Notes: generated by a model not told the origin, from the sequence alone. A stretch of 32,724 bases of DNA from Candidatus Paracaedibacteraceae bacterium (GCA_027328625.1 DAHVSZ010000005.1:1-32724); one strand, 5' to 3'. Positions 14,935 to 24,064 are shown, counted from the first letter of the stretch. Program-made: numbers and translations.

Positions 14935-15154
14935 TCAAACCATACTTTTTTAAGAGATCTTTTAAGGGAATGGATTCTAAAGTTCCTTTCTTTACCTGTT
15001 CTTCATACTCTGCCACAGCTTTTAGGTCTTCTTCATATTCATCTAAATAAGCTTCTAAAGCTTCTTTTAGATAGTAACTTTTGGGTCGATGGGTTTTTGT
15101 TGCCAAATCTTTTAACCGCTCCTCTAAATTTTCTGGTAGACGGACGCCAGCCAT
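14903..15154 (-). CDS. relB: RHH-type antitoxin (RelB-like) of the traH-embedded module
   Basis: 83 aa. Ribbon-helix-helix N-terminus MAGVRLPENLEERLKDLATK, then THRPKSYYLKEALEAYL and an acidic helical C-terminus that should neutralise the adjacent toxin. A very strong ribosome-binding site (AAAGGAGG) precedes the start on the minus strand. It is related to the antitoxin at 13608-13835 but well diverged, so the two insertions are not a recent duplication. It is expected to autorepress from the palindromes at 15171-15218. Confidence 0.88.
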   Translation of the reverse strand: MAGVRLPENLEERLKDLATKTHRPKSYYLKEALEAYLDEYEEDLKAVAEYEEQVKKGTLESIPLKDLLKKYGLNEKDLDSEVL

Positions 15155-15170
15155 GGGAGCCTCCTTTGTA

Positions 15171-15218
15171 TTATCGAATATTCTATAAAGTTAAATATAA
15201 CATATTAAACATGTTTAA
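15171..15218. promoter_or_regulatory. Palindromic operators of the traH-embedded TA module
   Basis: 15171-15188 (TTATCGAATATTCTATAA) is palindromic except for one symmetric pair, and 15205-15218 (TTAAACATGTTTAA) is perfectly palindromic. Both lie just upstream of the antitoxin on the minus strand, suiting an RHH dimer. The second contains the presumptive traH ATG at 15211, so antitoxin binding could directly affect traH expression. Confidence 0.55.
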
Positions 15219-16575
15219 CAAGTTAATCATATTAATTTTTTTATCCTCTTCCTGCCATGCCGGTATTGGGGAGGACATGATGCGCTTTTTTAAAGATGCG
15301 GGTATGGCAAGCAATGTGACAACACCGGCTTATTATAAAGATCAAACGGCTGGTTATTATTCAGGGGGCAGCCTTGTCACACGTAACGCTGTGAGAAACG
15401 CTCAGCCAGCCACAGTGCAAATGCCTGGATTTAGAGCGGGATGTGGCGGCATTGATCTTTGGACGGGTGGGTTTTCTCATATCAGTGCCAGTCAAATTAT
15501 TGAGATGCTTCGAAACATAGGCTCCAGTGCGGCTTCGTATGCCTTTATGTTAGCTGTGCAAACTGTCAGTCCCCAGATTTATAACATCTTAAATGAGCTT
15601 AATGCGCTCGCGACTAAAATCAATCAAACCAACATTAACAGTTGTGAAGCGGCAGCGACCATGCTTGGAGGGTTATGGCCTAAAAGTGATCAGGCGAGCA
15701 AACACTTATGCCAGGCTATGGGCTCTAATTTAGGATCGTTTTCGGATTGGGCAGCAGCAAGACAAGGATGTGGGGCTAAAGGAGATAGAGAGCGTGTTCT
15801 TGGTTCAAAAGGCTCTGATCCAAGATATAAAGATATGTTTGTAGGTGAATTTAATTTGGCTTGGAAAGCGATTCAAACGAATGCCTTCTTAAGTTCTGAT
15901 CGTGACCTAGCTCAACTATTTTTAACCCTTGTAGGTTCTATTATTGCACGCCGAAATGGCGAAGCCTATGAAGTGATTACCCTTGCAGGACATGCTGATA
16001 GCGATGATGTCATCAATGGGCTTTTAAATGGAGGGGATACACCCATTTACACTTGTGATAGTGATCAATGCTTAAATCCAATTCTTCGAAAAGTTGCTTT
16101 ACCGGATGCCCATGCTTTTTTAAAGAAAGTTCATAAAGTTTTAGAGTCATTGATTCAAAAAATTTATGAAGATATCGAACCAACCCTTGAGGAAAAAGAT
16201 TTTCTGAACTCAACAAGACTTCCTGTTTATAAGATTCTCAATGTGACCACAGCTTATCGAAAAGGTTATGCCCCGATTGATGTGCACCAATATGCGGATC
16301 TGATAGCTCTTGATATTCTCTACAAATACATCCTTGAAGTCATTGATATTGTTCACGATAGTGTGGCTCAACTCAAAGCTGTACAAGTGGATGATAGTAA
16401 TCTCGAACGTTTCTTAACTTATCTAAGGTTAGCCAGAGAACGGATCACCATCCGTCGTAACAGTGCGTTCCAACATATGGATAGTGTTCTCTCATTTATT
16501 CAAGCCACGCAAATTATTGAAAAGCAACTGCATGTGATGCTCGGAAATGTCGCCAATGAAACGAATTGGATGTAG
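15211..16575 (+). CDS. traH: TraH, pilus assembly / mating-pair protein
   Basis: From ATG 15211 the protein is 454 aa (F TraH 458 aa), with signal peptide MFNKLIILIFLSSSCHA and mature GIGEDMMRFFKDAG. Family features: GCGGIDLWTGGFSHISASQIIEML, SYAFMLAVQTVSPQI, NSCEAA (conserved Cys) and a helical C-terminal half. It acts in the periplasm/outer membrane in pilus assembly with TraG and TraF. No ribosome-binding site precedes 15211. The nearest strong one is at ATG 14644, whose frame runs in continuously through the antisense TA module. Confidence 0.9.
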   Translation: MFNKLIILIFLSSSCHAGIGEDMMRFFKDAGMASNVTTPAYYKDQTAGYYSGGSLVTRNAVRNAQPATVQMPGFRAGCGGIDLWTGGFSHISASQIIEMLRNIGSSAASYAFMLAVQTVSPQIYNILNELNALATKINQTNINSCEAAATMLGGLWPKSDQASKHLCQAMGSNLGSFSDWAAARQGCGAKGDRERVLGSKGSDPRYKDMFVGEFNLAWKAIQTNAFLSSDRDLAQLFLTLVGSIIARRNGEAYEVITLAGHADSDDVINGLLNGGDTPIYTCDSDQCLNPILRKVALPDAHAFLKKVHKVLESLIQKIYEDIEPTLEEKDFLNSTRLPVYKILNVTTAYRKGYAPIDVHQYADLIALDILYKYILEVIDIVHDSVAQLKAVQVDDSNLERFLTYLRLARERITIRRNSAFQHMDSVLSFIQATQIIEKQLHVMLGNVANETNWM

Positions 16576-16602
16576 CTTAGTACACTCTTTTTGGAGCAAG
16601 AA

Positions 16603-16701
16603 ATGGTCGAAAAAGAATACAAAAATCAAAAAGTTCTGTCAATTTATTTTAAGTGGCTTAGCTATATAGGTAGAGGGAACAAAACATGGCTTATCAAGTA
16701 A
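16603..16701 (+). CDS. Possible 32-aa ORF overlapping the traG start
   Basis: ATG 16603 has TTTGGAG about 8 bp upstream, and the frame stops at 16699-16701, 16 bp inside traG. The peptide starts MVEKEYKNQKVLSIYFKWL. It may be a coupling ORF for traG or a remnant of a small lost gene; no family recognised. Confidence 0.3.
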   Translation: MVEKEYKNQKVLSIYFKWLSYIGRGNKTWLIK

Positions 16702-19643
16702 TTACTTATGGCGATCCAGAAATCTTAAAAGGAGTCTTTGATTCTATTGCCATGTGTCTGAATTCACATACAGGAAGCCTCTTTAAGCCTTTAATGCGTT
16801 TAGGTCTGGGTGTGGGTAGTCTTTGGGCCTTGGCCTATTCCATCTGGGGCGATTATATGAAAGCCCTATCCGGATGGCTTATCCCTTTATTTATGATTAT
16901 CTGCCTTTTACTGGTTCCTCAAACTCGTGTGTTTATTAACAATCCAGCTTTTGTGACTTCCCACCAAGTGGATCATGTTCCCTTTGGCTTGGCCATGTCA
17001 GCCAGTTTGATTAGTCGAATTGGTCACAGTATTACCGAAAATATAGAAATGATCTTTACAACGGTGGATGATTTAAAATATCACAAAACAGGTTTTCTCT
17101 TTGCTTCAAATTTAGTCCAGCAAGCCAAAACCTTTCATATTACGAATGAAGATCTAGCTTCTAATATGCGAGAGTTTGTGGGACATTGCGTGGTTTATGA
17201 TGCTATGCTTGGCCGCAAATACACGATAGAAGATTTAAGAAACACAGATAATATTTGGGGACTGGTGTCTACCAACGCTTCTCCAGTTCGCTCTTTTGTT
17301 TGGAGGGAACCACATAATCCAGGTGATCCAAGTGCTCGACCAGAAATTATTACCTGCCGAGAAGGAGTAACCCGTTTTAATCGTTTGTGGGGAGTAGAGC
17401 TTGACCGGACAGCAACGCTTTTTGGCCAAAAGATCTTTGGCAAAAATGCTTTGATTAATCCAAAAATTGCCCTCCTTCAACATATGCAGAGTTCTTATAC
17501 CTTTTTGGTCAATTCCTCTAAATCAGCTCTTGAAATCTTAAAACAGCAAATGATGATTTATGCGGTTGTGGATGGGATTGAACAAAAATCCGTTGCGCTT
17601 GGCAATACACCAAACTTTGCTGCACGTCGAGCGTATCTTCAACAACGCTCCACTTATGAAACTTTAGGAGCCATGGCCGGAGAAACTTTGCCTACAATGA
17701 AGGCAGTTCTTGAAGCCATTGTTTATTCCGCATTTCTATTTATCGTTCCTTTATCTGTTTTACCTTTTGGTTGGCGGTTTTTGTCTTCCTGGATACAAAC
17801 GCTTCTTTGGTTACAAATGTGGGCACCGCTTTATGCCATTTTACATTACCTGATATCGATGACGGCAAGATCAAAATCTTTAGCGGCTCTTTCTATCTCC
17901 AGTGAAACTGGTGTCACGATTGCAAGCTCAGTTGGCTTTGTGAATGCCAATGCTGATCTTGCGGCTATGGCTGGATATTTAGCAATGAGTATACCCTTTT
18001 TAGCAGTAGCGCTTGTGAAAGGCGTTGGTTCATTTGTGCATATGGCCTCTCACTTAGGAAATGTTAGTCAAGGAGCTGCCAGCATGGCAGCGGGAGAAGC
18101 GGTGTCTGGCAACTATAGTTTTGGGAATATATCAGAAGGAAATCGTCAAATAGCCAATACCAATATGCTGAGTCACAGTACAGCCGCGAGTTATCGATCC
18201 GGGATGTTTAGTCAAAGTGATGGTCGAACCGATATGATGACAACGGCGGATGGTCAACAGATTGTTAATGTTGGCAGCTCTAACGTTCCAGTTTCCATAA
18301 ACAAAGCAGAAACACAAAGTGCTGTCTTAACAGAGCAATCCAGTCGATCTTATCAAAAAGCATTGCAGCAAAGTGAATCGGCTGGAATCAGTATGGGAAA
18401 AACCTTAAGAGGATTAACAGAAGCGTCTTATCAAGAAGGACATACGCAGAATTATTCAGAACAGACCAGTCATGGAAAATCCATAGATCAAAGCACATCG
18501 GTTTCTAAAGTTGGTCAAATTGTTAGAGATTTTGCCAAGAACCATAATGTATCAGAAGAACAAGCGGCCAGTCTTATTGGGCAAGCTTCTATAGGTGGAA
18601 AAGTCTTTGGTATAGGTGGCACAATGACAGCTTCCATTGATGGAAAGGCGACAGATCAAAAAACAATGAATGAAGCTTATAGAATTGGACAAGACGAGCA
18701 GTTCCAACAAATGACGAAAGAGGCTGTACAAGCTGTCCAGAATCAAAGCCATAGCCAAAATGATGAACAATCAAGACGATTAAGTGAAAGCATTAGTAAT
18801 TCTTGGGAAAATGCTCAGAGCCAGAGAGTGGAATCCATGAAAAGTTTTAGAGAAGCGGAAGATCTACAACGGCAAGCCTCTTGGATTAAAAGCAATGCTT
18901 CAACCATTAATGCGAATTTTACCCAACAAGCGATTGAAGGGGTGGCTAACATGCCGGCTGACAATGCAAAAGGTAAAATAGGAATGCAGGGAGTTGCTTA
19001 TATGGCGGCTCATAATCCTGAGTTGTTGCAAAAGTATGTTGGTAGGTGGGCAGCACAACATGGCCCTAGTGCTTCCGTACCCTCCGAATTAAAACATATT
19101 GATAATGTTGCTGACATGCAGAAGACTTACATGCAGGATCAAAGCTATGTAGATGGTATGGTTTCTTTACCGCAAGGGAATTCTGTCCTAGGGCAAACAA
19201 TGAAAGAGAATGTTAAAGAAAAGGTGCTATACCAACAAAAAACAGACCAACTGCAAGAAAAACGCTCTGAAACATCGCATGGAAAAGGTAGTCATCAAAC
19301 AATTGGCAAACCATTAATAAACGATCCCATGGGTGTGATAGATGAAAGTTTTTCCTTACCCCAGAAATCTGGTAACAGGTATGCTCAAAAAATAAAAGCA
19401 TTAGAAGAAAAAGTACAAACCATGCAAAGCACAAGTTCAGAAGCTATAAAAAAAGCAGAAAAACAACAGGAACAACAAAGACAAGGGATTGAGAAAGAGT
19501 TTCATAAAAAGGCAAATAAAAACTTACTGAGAGTGGCAACTAAAGCTGAGCTAAAGAATTTAGGAGATACAGTTGCTTCTCCTTTTGAAGGTGTAGGGAA
19601 TTTTGCCAAAAAATTAACAGGAGAATCACAAAAGAAACCTTAA
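16686..19643 (+). CDS. traG: TraG, mating-pair stabilisation inner-membrane protein
   Basis: 985 aa (F TraG 938 aa). N-terminal TraG_N domain with membrane helices near residues 40-80 (LGLGVGSLWALAYSIWG, WLIPLFMIICLLLV) and 340-450 (AFLFIVPLSVLPFGWRF, LLWLQMWAPLYAILHY, AGYLAMSIPFLAVALVKG). The C-terminal half (about 480-985) is a long Ser/Gln-rich, partly coiled-coil periplasmic region. In F the N-terminal part acts in pilus assembly and the C-terminal part in mating-pair stabilisation and entry exclusion of like donors. AGAGGG precedes ATG 16686. It ends convergently, overlapping by 4 bp the membrane protein on the other strand. Confidence 0.93.
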   Translation: MAYQVITYGDPEILKGVFDSIAMCLNSHTGSLFKPLMRLGLGVGSLWALAYSIWGDYMKALSGWLIPLFMIICLLLVPQTRVFINNPAFVTSHQVDHVPFGLAMSASLISRIGHSITENIEMIFTTVDDLKYHKTGFLFASNLVQQAKTFHITNEDLASNMREFVGHCVVYDAMLGRKYTIEDLRNTDNIWGLVSTNASPVRSFVWREPHNPGDPSARPEIITCREGVTRFNRLWGVELDRTATLFGQKIFGKNALINPKIALLQHMQSSYTFLVNSSKSALEILKQQMMIYAVVDGIEQKSVALGNTPNFAARRAYLQQRSTYETLGAMAGETLPTMKAVLEAIVYSAFLFIVPLSVLPFGWRFLSSWIQTLLWLQMWAPLYAILHYLISMTARSKSLAALSISSETGVTIASSVGFVNANADLAAMAGYLAMSIPFLAVALVKGVGSFVHMASHLGNVSQGAASMAAGEAVSGNYSFGNISEGNRQIANTNMLSHSTAASYRSGMFSQSDGRTDMMTTADGQQIVNVGSSNVPVSINKAETQSAVLTEQSSRSYQKALQQSESAGISMGKTLRGLTEASYQEGHTQNYSEQTSHGKSIDQSTSVSKVGQIVRDFAKNHNVSEEQAASLIGQASIGGKVFGIGGTMTASIDGKATDQKTMNEAYRIGQDEQFQQMTKEAVQAVQNQSHSQNDEQSRRLSESISNSWENAQSQRVESMKSFREAEDLQRQASWIKSNASTINANFTQQAIEGVANMPADNAKGKIGMQGVAYMAAHNPELLQKYVGRWAAQHGPSASVPSELKHIDNVADMQKTYMQDQSYVDGMVSLPQGNSVLGQTMKENVKEKVLYQQKTDQLQEKRSETSHGKGSHQTIGKPLINDPMGVIDESFSLPQKSGNRYAQKIKALEEKVQTMQSTSSEAIKKAEKQQEQQRQGIEKEFHKKANKNLLRVATKAELKNLGDTVASPFEGVGNFAKKLTGESQKKP

Positions 19644-20311
19644 TAATTATTAGAAAGGCAAGAAGGAATAGGTGGAGAGGATATGGGGGTTATAAAATTA
19701 TTTAAAGGATTAAGAATCGAATTTCTACAACCATAGGCGCTGATTTGCCCATACATATGCTTGGTTCTTTCTGTGTCTTCAAAAGGTGTTATTACAGTTC
19801 CTTGAACAATATCACCTGGAAAATGGGATTTGAAAATTAGCTTGTAAGTAGAAGGTAACTTTATACCAAATCTTTTAGCCCAAAAGACATCAGCGAGAGC
19901 TGCCGGATAATAGTTTATTAGGAGAGAAACGATAAATGCAAAAAGAAGAGAATCTTTTATTGAAAACAAAAGAAGAGGGAATAAGAGCATGCTTGTAGGG
20001 ATACGACAAAGACGGATCTTAGAGATATTTTTGGCGTATAATATAAGTTCTTCAGCTGTAAGGCCATATTCTTCTGGAACATCTTCATCTTGGATGTCAA
20101 AAGATGAAAAAATTTTATGGCGACGAATGTGTAACACAATGTCTGTAACGATACCAATGATTGTGAAAAGAGGAAAAAAGGCAGAGGACGTTTTTTCATC
20201 CCAAACGATTAGAACCAGAATTGCGGTTAGAAAAAAGCTAAGCCCGGTTTTAAATGCCCACGCTATTCTTGATGAATATGCAAGATACTTGACTTGTTTT
20301 GCTTTGGTCAC
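19640..20311 (-). CDS. Multi-spanning membrane protein between traG and traD, possible exclusion factor
   Basis: About 223 aa from GTG 20311, which has AAGGAG six bases upstream on the minus strand; a longer frame from 20356 lacks a site. Hydrophobic segments: RIAWAFKTGLSFFLTAILV, FFPLFTIIGIVTDIVL, PTSMLLFPLLLFSI and LLFAFIVSLLINYYPAALA, so about four helices with a soluble acidic loop (DIQDEDVPEEYGL) between the second and third. No family recognised. F places traS, a four-helix inner-membrane entry-exclusion protein that acts with TraG, at this spot; size class and place agree, orientation does not. Its opposite orientation suggests an independent promoter. Functional assignment is inference only. 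Confidence 0.6.
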   Translation of the reverse strand: MTKAKQVKYLAYSSRIAWAFKTGLSFFLTAILVLIVWDEKTSSAFFPLFTIIGIVTDIVLHIRRHKIFSSFDIQDEDVPEEYGLTAEELILYAKNISKIRLCRIPTSMLLFPLLLFSIKDSLLFAFIVSLLINYYPAALADVFWAKRFGIKLPSTYKLIFKSHFPGDIVQGTVITPFEDTERTKHMYGQISAYGCRNSILNPLNNFITPISSPPIPSCLSNNY

Positions 20312-20418
20312 TTTTTTCTCCTTAAAAGACATTATATCAGTAACTTGCTTTAGCAACTATGAATATCTGAACCTCTTAATAAGAATAATTTTCTAACTGA
20401 GTTATTAAGGAAACCATA

Positions 20419-22371
20419 ATGAAACTCTCAGGAAACTTCACGCAAGGCGGACAAACCCAACTTCATAAGTTTCATATGATTCGCCAAGTGCTGTGGGCTA
20501 CTTTTAAAACGTCTTTGTTTATTGGCATTTTATGGTTCTGTTTTTTGATCTATAAAAATTTTGGTTGGAAGGAATTTTATGCCTTAACCCTTTATTATGG
20601 GGCTTGTATCAGAGAACATTTTTCCTTCTTGCCTTATGGATTCTTAGATCGAGTTGATTTTCCCTTTCAAGACGGACAGTTTCACAATGTGAGTTGTTCT
20701 TGGTTGGTAAGAGATTCTGCAATAAGTCACTTTGTATCATATTTTCAAGGGATGCTTTTAGAAAAACTGTTTTATGCTTTCTTGGTGATGGTTCTTTCCT
20801 TTTCTTCTTTATCATGGTTTTGGATGGCAAGGGGAAGGTATCGTCAGCAAAAGAAAATTCTTCAAGGGACAACGGTTGTCAAACCTCGTGCGCTTCAGAA
20901 ACTTATCAAAAGAAAAGATCGATCAGACTTATCTTTAGGAGGTGTGCCTTTGCTTAAAAACAGAGAAACAGAACATATGATGATTGTAGGGACAACAGGG
21001 ACAGGTAAAAGCAACTGCCTTCATCATCTGCTTCAACAAATACGAGCTCGAGGGGATAGAGCTATTATTATTGATACAACAGGCTCTCTTGTTTCAAAGT
21101 TTTATAAAGAAGATCATGATAAACTTCTCAATCCTCTTGATGAAAGAAGTTCTAATTGGGATTTATGGAGTGAGTGCAAGGAACCCTATCATTATACCGA
21201 ATTAGCCCAAAGCCTTATTCCGGAAAGTGGTTCTGATCCTATTTGGTGGACTTCGGCTCGCAAACTCTTTTCTACAACAGCACAAGAGTTAAAGAAGGTA
21301 CACAAGCCATCTATTCAAAAGTTATTAGAACTTTCTTTAATATTTCCTATCGCTAAAGTGTCTTCTTTTTACAAAGAGACCCAAGTGGCCAGTTTTATGA
21401 ACGCAACAGCTGATAAAACGGCTTTAAGCATTCGTTCAACTCTAGGAATATCTCTAGAAGCATTTGCTTATTTCAAATCAGAGAAAAAGCCTTTTTCCAT
21501 TAGAGAGTGGATACAAAAGGAATATGAAACTGAAGATGACCAAGAAGAAGGCAAACATAAAAGTAAAGATTGGCTCTTTCTAAGCAGTACAACAGAACAA
21601 CGAGAATTATTAGCACCTCTTTTATCCACCTGGCTGAGCATTGCTTATAAAGCGCTTATGGGTCTAGAAGAATCCTATATAAGGCGCCTTTGGTTTATTA
21701 TTGATGAGCTACCTTCCTTAAATGTTCTGCCAAACTTACCCAAAGCCTTAGCGGAAATTCGCAAATATGGCGGTTGTTTTGTGATAGGGCTTCAAAACTT
21801 ACCTCAGCTTGAGCAAATCTATGGCATTAACCCTACACGGTCTATTGTTGGCTTATGTGGAACGAAAGTGGTGTTTCGAACATCGGATGCCCCAACAGCA
21901 AAAAAATTATCTGAATTCTTTGGGGAACAAGAGATTTTAGAACCAGCAGAAAGTATTTCCTTTGGAGCTCACCAGATGCGGGATGGGGTTAATTTAGCAG
22001 AGCATAGACATCTTCAGCCAACGGTTTCTTATACCCATCTGTTAAGCCTTAATAATCTTCAAGCCTATCTGCAATTACCAGGTAATTATCCCATAACCAA
22101 AATTACTTTTGATTATCTGACTATGAACAAACAAACCCTAGGATATATTCCAAGGGAAATCAGCCAAGATGAAAAACATATAGGAAACACTATTCACGCC
22201 CTTGTTGAGAATCAGGGACAAATTTTAAATGCTGTAAAAGTACAGAGAGAACTTCTTGCAGGTGGGGATGAGCCAGATAGGAAATCTTTGCTTTTTCAAA
22301 AAGAGAGAAAAAGTTCAAGGCACTTCAGTTTAGAAACCTCTCTACCAGAAGAGTCTGAACTTGAACAGTAA
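20419..22371 (+). CDS. traD: TraD, type IV coupling protein
   Basis: 650 aa (F TraD 717 aa). Two N-terminal membrane segments (about residues 28-46 and 118-136), then the hexameric DNA-pumping ATPase: Walker A GTTGTGKS at residues 191-198, Walker B LWFIIDELPSL with D429/E430, and GGCFVIGLQNLPQLEQIYG. It recruits the relaxosome and pumps DNA into the channel. The F-specific acidic C-terminal tail that contacts TraM is short here, though the end is acidic (PEESELEQ). traI normally follows; here it does not. Confidence 0.95.
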   Translation: MKLSGNFTQGGQTQLHKFHMIRQVLWATFKTSLFIGILWFCFLIYKNFGWKEFYALTLYYGACIREHFSFLPYGFLDRVDFPFQDGQFHNVSCSWLVRDSAISHFVSYFQGMLLEKLFYAFLVMVLSFSSLSWFWMARGRYRQQKKILQGTTVVKPRALQKLIKRKDRSDLSLGGVPLLKNRETEHMMIVGTTGTGKSNCLHHLLQQIRARGDRAIIIDTTGSLVSKFYKEDHDKLLNPLDERSSNWDLWSECKEPYHYTELAQSLIPESGSDPIWWTSARKLFSTTAQELKKVHKPSIQKLLELSLIFPIAKVSSFYKETQVASFMNATADKTALSIRSTLGISLEAFAYFKSEKKPFSIREWIQKEYETEDDQEEGKHKSKDWLFLSSTTEQRELLAPLLSTWLSIAYKALMGLEESYIRRLWFIIDELPSLNVLPNLPKALAEIRKYGGCFVIGLQNLPQLEQIYGINPTRSIVGLCGTKVVFRTSDAPTAKKLSEFFGEQEILEPAESISFGAHQMRDGVNLAEHRHLQPTVSYTHLLSLNNLQAYLQLPGNYPITKITFDYLTMNKQTLGYIPREISQDEKHIGNTIHALVENQGQILNAVKVQRELLAGGDEPDRKSLLFQKERKSSRHFSLETSLPEESELEQ

Positions 22372-22621
22372 ATTAAGGTATGGGATTGTATTAACTTTCT
22401 GGGCTATGCAGTTGATTTCTCTAGGTACTAAATGGAGTAGTTTAGAGCTTTTGCAATGATAGGTGAGTTGCTCAAATTCCGTCGAATAAAAACAGAGGAT
22501 CTTGCTAAGCAGGAAGAGCTTTTGGATTTGTATCACCAAGCTTTAGGAGTTTAATGCAAAAAATACTTTTGAACATTTTTGTTTATGAGTTTTCTAACAC
22601 CTGGGTTTATTGTGTAGCACC
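22372..22621. other. Intergenic stretch after traD with a possible 32-codon remnant
   Basis: The relaxase gene expected after traD is absent. The only coding-like signal is 22456-22554 (+), ATG to TAA, encoding MIGELLKFRRIKTEDLAKQE and 12 more residues, with no good ribosome-binding site. It may be the tail of a deleted gene. The operon and the divergent ATPase gene converge here; I see no clear hairpin plus T-run terminator. Confidence 0.3.
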
Positions 22622-24052
22622 TTATTTTTCTAGAAATTGGCTAAAATCAACGATGTTAGCAAAAAACTCTTCTCCATAAACCGCATCATCAACACCACCC
22701 ACGTGAATAAGAACAGGCCGAACAGACATGGATTTTGCAATATTCAAAGCCTTTATTTTAGAATTGACGTCATCGATCACAGATACACTAATAGGATTTT
22801 TGGAAAATTTAATTTCACAAAGATAGAGAGAGTTAAATTTAGACTGAATCATGTAATCAACTTGGCACCCTGTTTTCCTTTTTCCTGCCCTTCTAAAATA
22901 AGGACCATCATTTAAAATTTCACTATTGTGAATGTTGAGAATTTTGAACAAGCTCTTTCTGTTTTTGATGACGAGATTTTCAAACTGTAACCCCATGATT
23001 TGATCAAAGCCAGGTAGCGTTGTCAGAGAACGATCTTGAAAGACTCCCTTTTGTATCTTATCCCTATTTGGTTCAATGTACTTAAGGTAGAATCTCACAT
23101 AATTATCAATAAGTCGAAATTGTACTATCTTAGAGGCCTTAGCATTTTTTAAATGCCAAGTATGATGACAACTAATAAAACCAGCTGCTTGAAGATCACT
23201 TAAGTAATGGCTATAAACCCCACTTTTTCTTAAATGAAGGTCTTGCAATATAGTATCTAAAGAGGCCATGGAGCGGTCAGCTAAACATCTCAGAATCCGA
23301 CGATAAATATCACTGCGTCTTGAGAATAAATCATTAAAAATCAGATCAAATTCTCTAAATAAGAAACCTTCTGGCGTAAAATAAGATTGCCTGATGAATT
23401 CATCGGCACTGAGACTGGGTGTAATACCTTCTAAATATTTTGGAATTCCTCCAGTAACTGACAATACTTTAAATTTTTCTAATGCTGAAATATGTTTACC
23501 TTGCGGTCCCCAAAAATCATTGCAGTCAGCTAAGCTAAGCTCCTCTAAGTTGAAAACCAGATCAACACGTCCGACAAATCCTGTGCTACTTAAGATATTC
23601 CGTTCAATCCAGGAGGAAACAGAGCCACAGACAATTAAAATCAAGTTAGGATTCTTCTTTAAATGTAAATCCCAAGCATTTTTAAGTTTTCCAAGGAAGG
23701 TAGGGTCTTTCATACCCATCCAAGAAATCTCATCTAACAAAACCACAACTTGCCCACTTTGCGTATGATGGGCTAAATGCCAGAATAAATCTCCCCAGTC
23801 TTTACTATAAGGGATAGGAATTTGAAACGCCCGTGCCAGCTGGCGCGCAAACTCATCACGTTGAGCTTGAGCTTTAATAGTTTCGGAGGGGGGAAGTCCT
23901 GACAAAGAAATAAAACATCCTTTTTTAGCAAATTCTTCGACTAAACGACTTTTGCCTATACGGCGTCTTCCTTTGATCACAACAAAGCTTGCGGCTTTTC
24001 GGGTCCACAAATCATTGAGTCGTTTTAATTCATATTGACGTCCTAAAAACAT
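22622..24052 (-). CDS. ATPase_2 / DUF234-type AAA protein
   Basis: 476 aa. The N-terminus is LGRQYELKRL, the P-loop is GRRRIGKS (residues 28-35), and Walker B VVVLLDEISWMG has D107/E108; FVGRVDLVFNLEELS and GGIPKYL follow. This is the ATPase_2 (archaeal-type, STAND-like) core. A winged-helix region (about 250-300) precedes a C-terminal DUF234 domain with QVDYMIQ and LYLCEIKFSK, the D...ExK pattern of a PD-(D/E)xK nuclease fold. The biological role of this widespread family is unsettled; it is often found on mobile DNA. It stands alone on the minus strand and is not part of the tra operon. The large palindrome at 24065-24155 sits directly upstream of its start. Confidence 0.85.
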   Translation of the reverse strand: MFLGRQYELKRLNDLWTRKAASFVVIKGRRRIGKSRLVEEFAKKGCFISLSGLPPSETIKAQAQRDEFARQLARAFQIPIPYSKDWGDLFWHLAHHTQSGQVVVLLDEISWMGMKDPTFLGKLKNAWDLHLKKNPNLILIVCGSVSSWIERNILSSTGFVGRVDLVFNLEELSLADCNDFWGPQGKHISALEKFKVLSVTGGIPKYLEGITPSLSADEFIRQSYFTPEGFLFREFDLIFNDLFSRRSDIYRRILRCLADRSMASLDTILQDLHLRKSGVYSHYLSDLQAAGFISCHHTWHLKNAKASKIVQFRLIDNYVRFYLKYIEPNRDKIQKGVFQDRSLTTLPGFDQIMGLQFENLVIKNRKSLFKILNIHNSEILNDGPYFRRAGKRKTGCQVDYMIQSKFNSLYLCEIKFSKNPISVSVIDDVNSKIKALNIAKSMSVRPVLIHVGGVDDAVYGEEFFANIVDFSQFLEK

Positions 24053-24064
24053 GAAGATGACTCT

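Larger units (their letters stand above)
14644..15210 (+). other. Open N-terminal extension of traH antisense to relBE
   Basis: ATG 14644 has AAGGAG five bases upstream and overlaps the traF stop. The frame is open for 189 codons and passes through the entire antisense toxin-antitoxin module into the TraH signal peptide. The toxin stop codon lies only 18 bp after this ATG, so the module begins almost at the original traH start. If used, it gives a 643-aa TraH with a long cytoplasmic extension before the leader. Confidence 0.5.

Noticed and set aside
19989-20396. Plus-strand ORF opposite the membrane protein between traG and traD
   Set aside because: No ribosome-binding site and no family; the minus-strand frame has membrane helices and an AAGGAG site.
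23394-23768. Plus-strand ORF of 124 codons opposite the ATPase gene
   Set aside because: It lies wholly over a well-supported ATPase_2 domain and shows no domain of its own.
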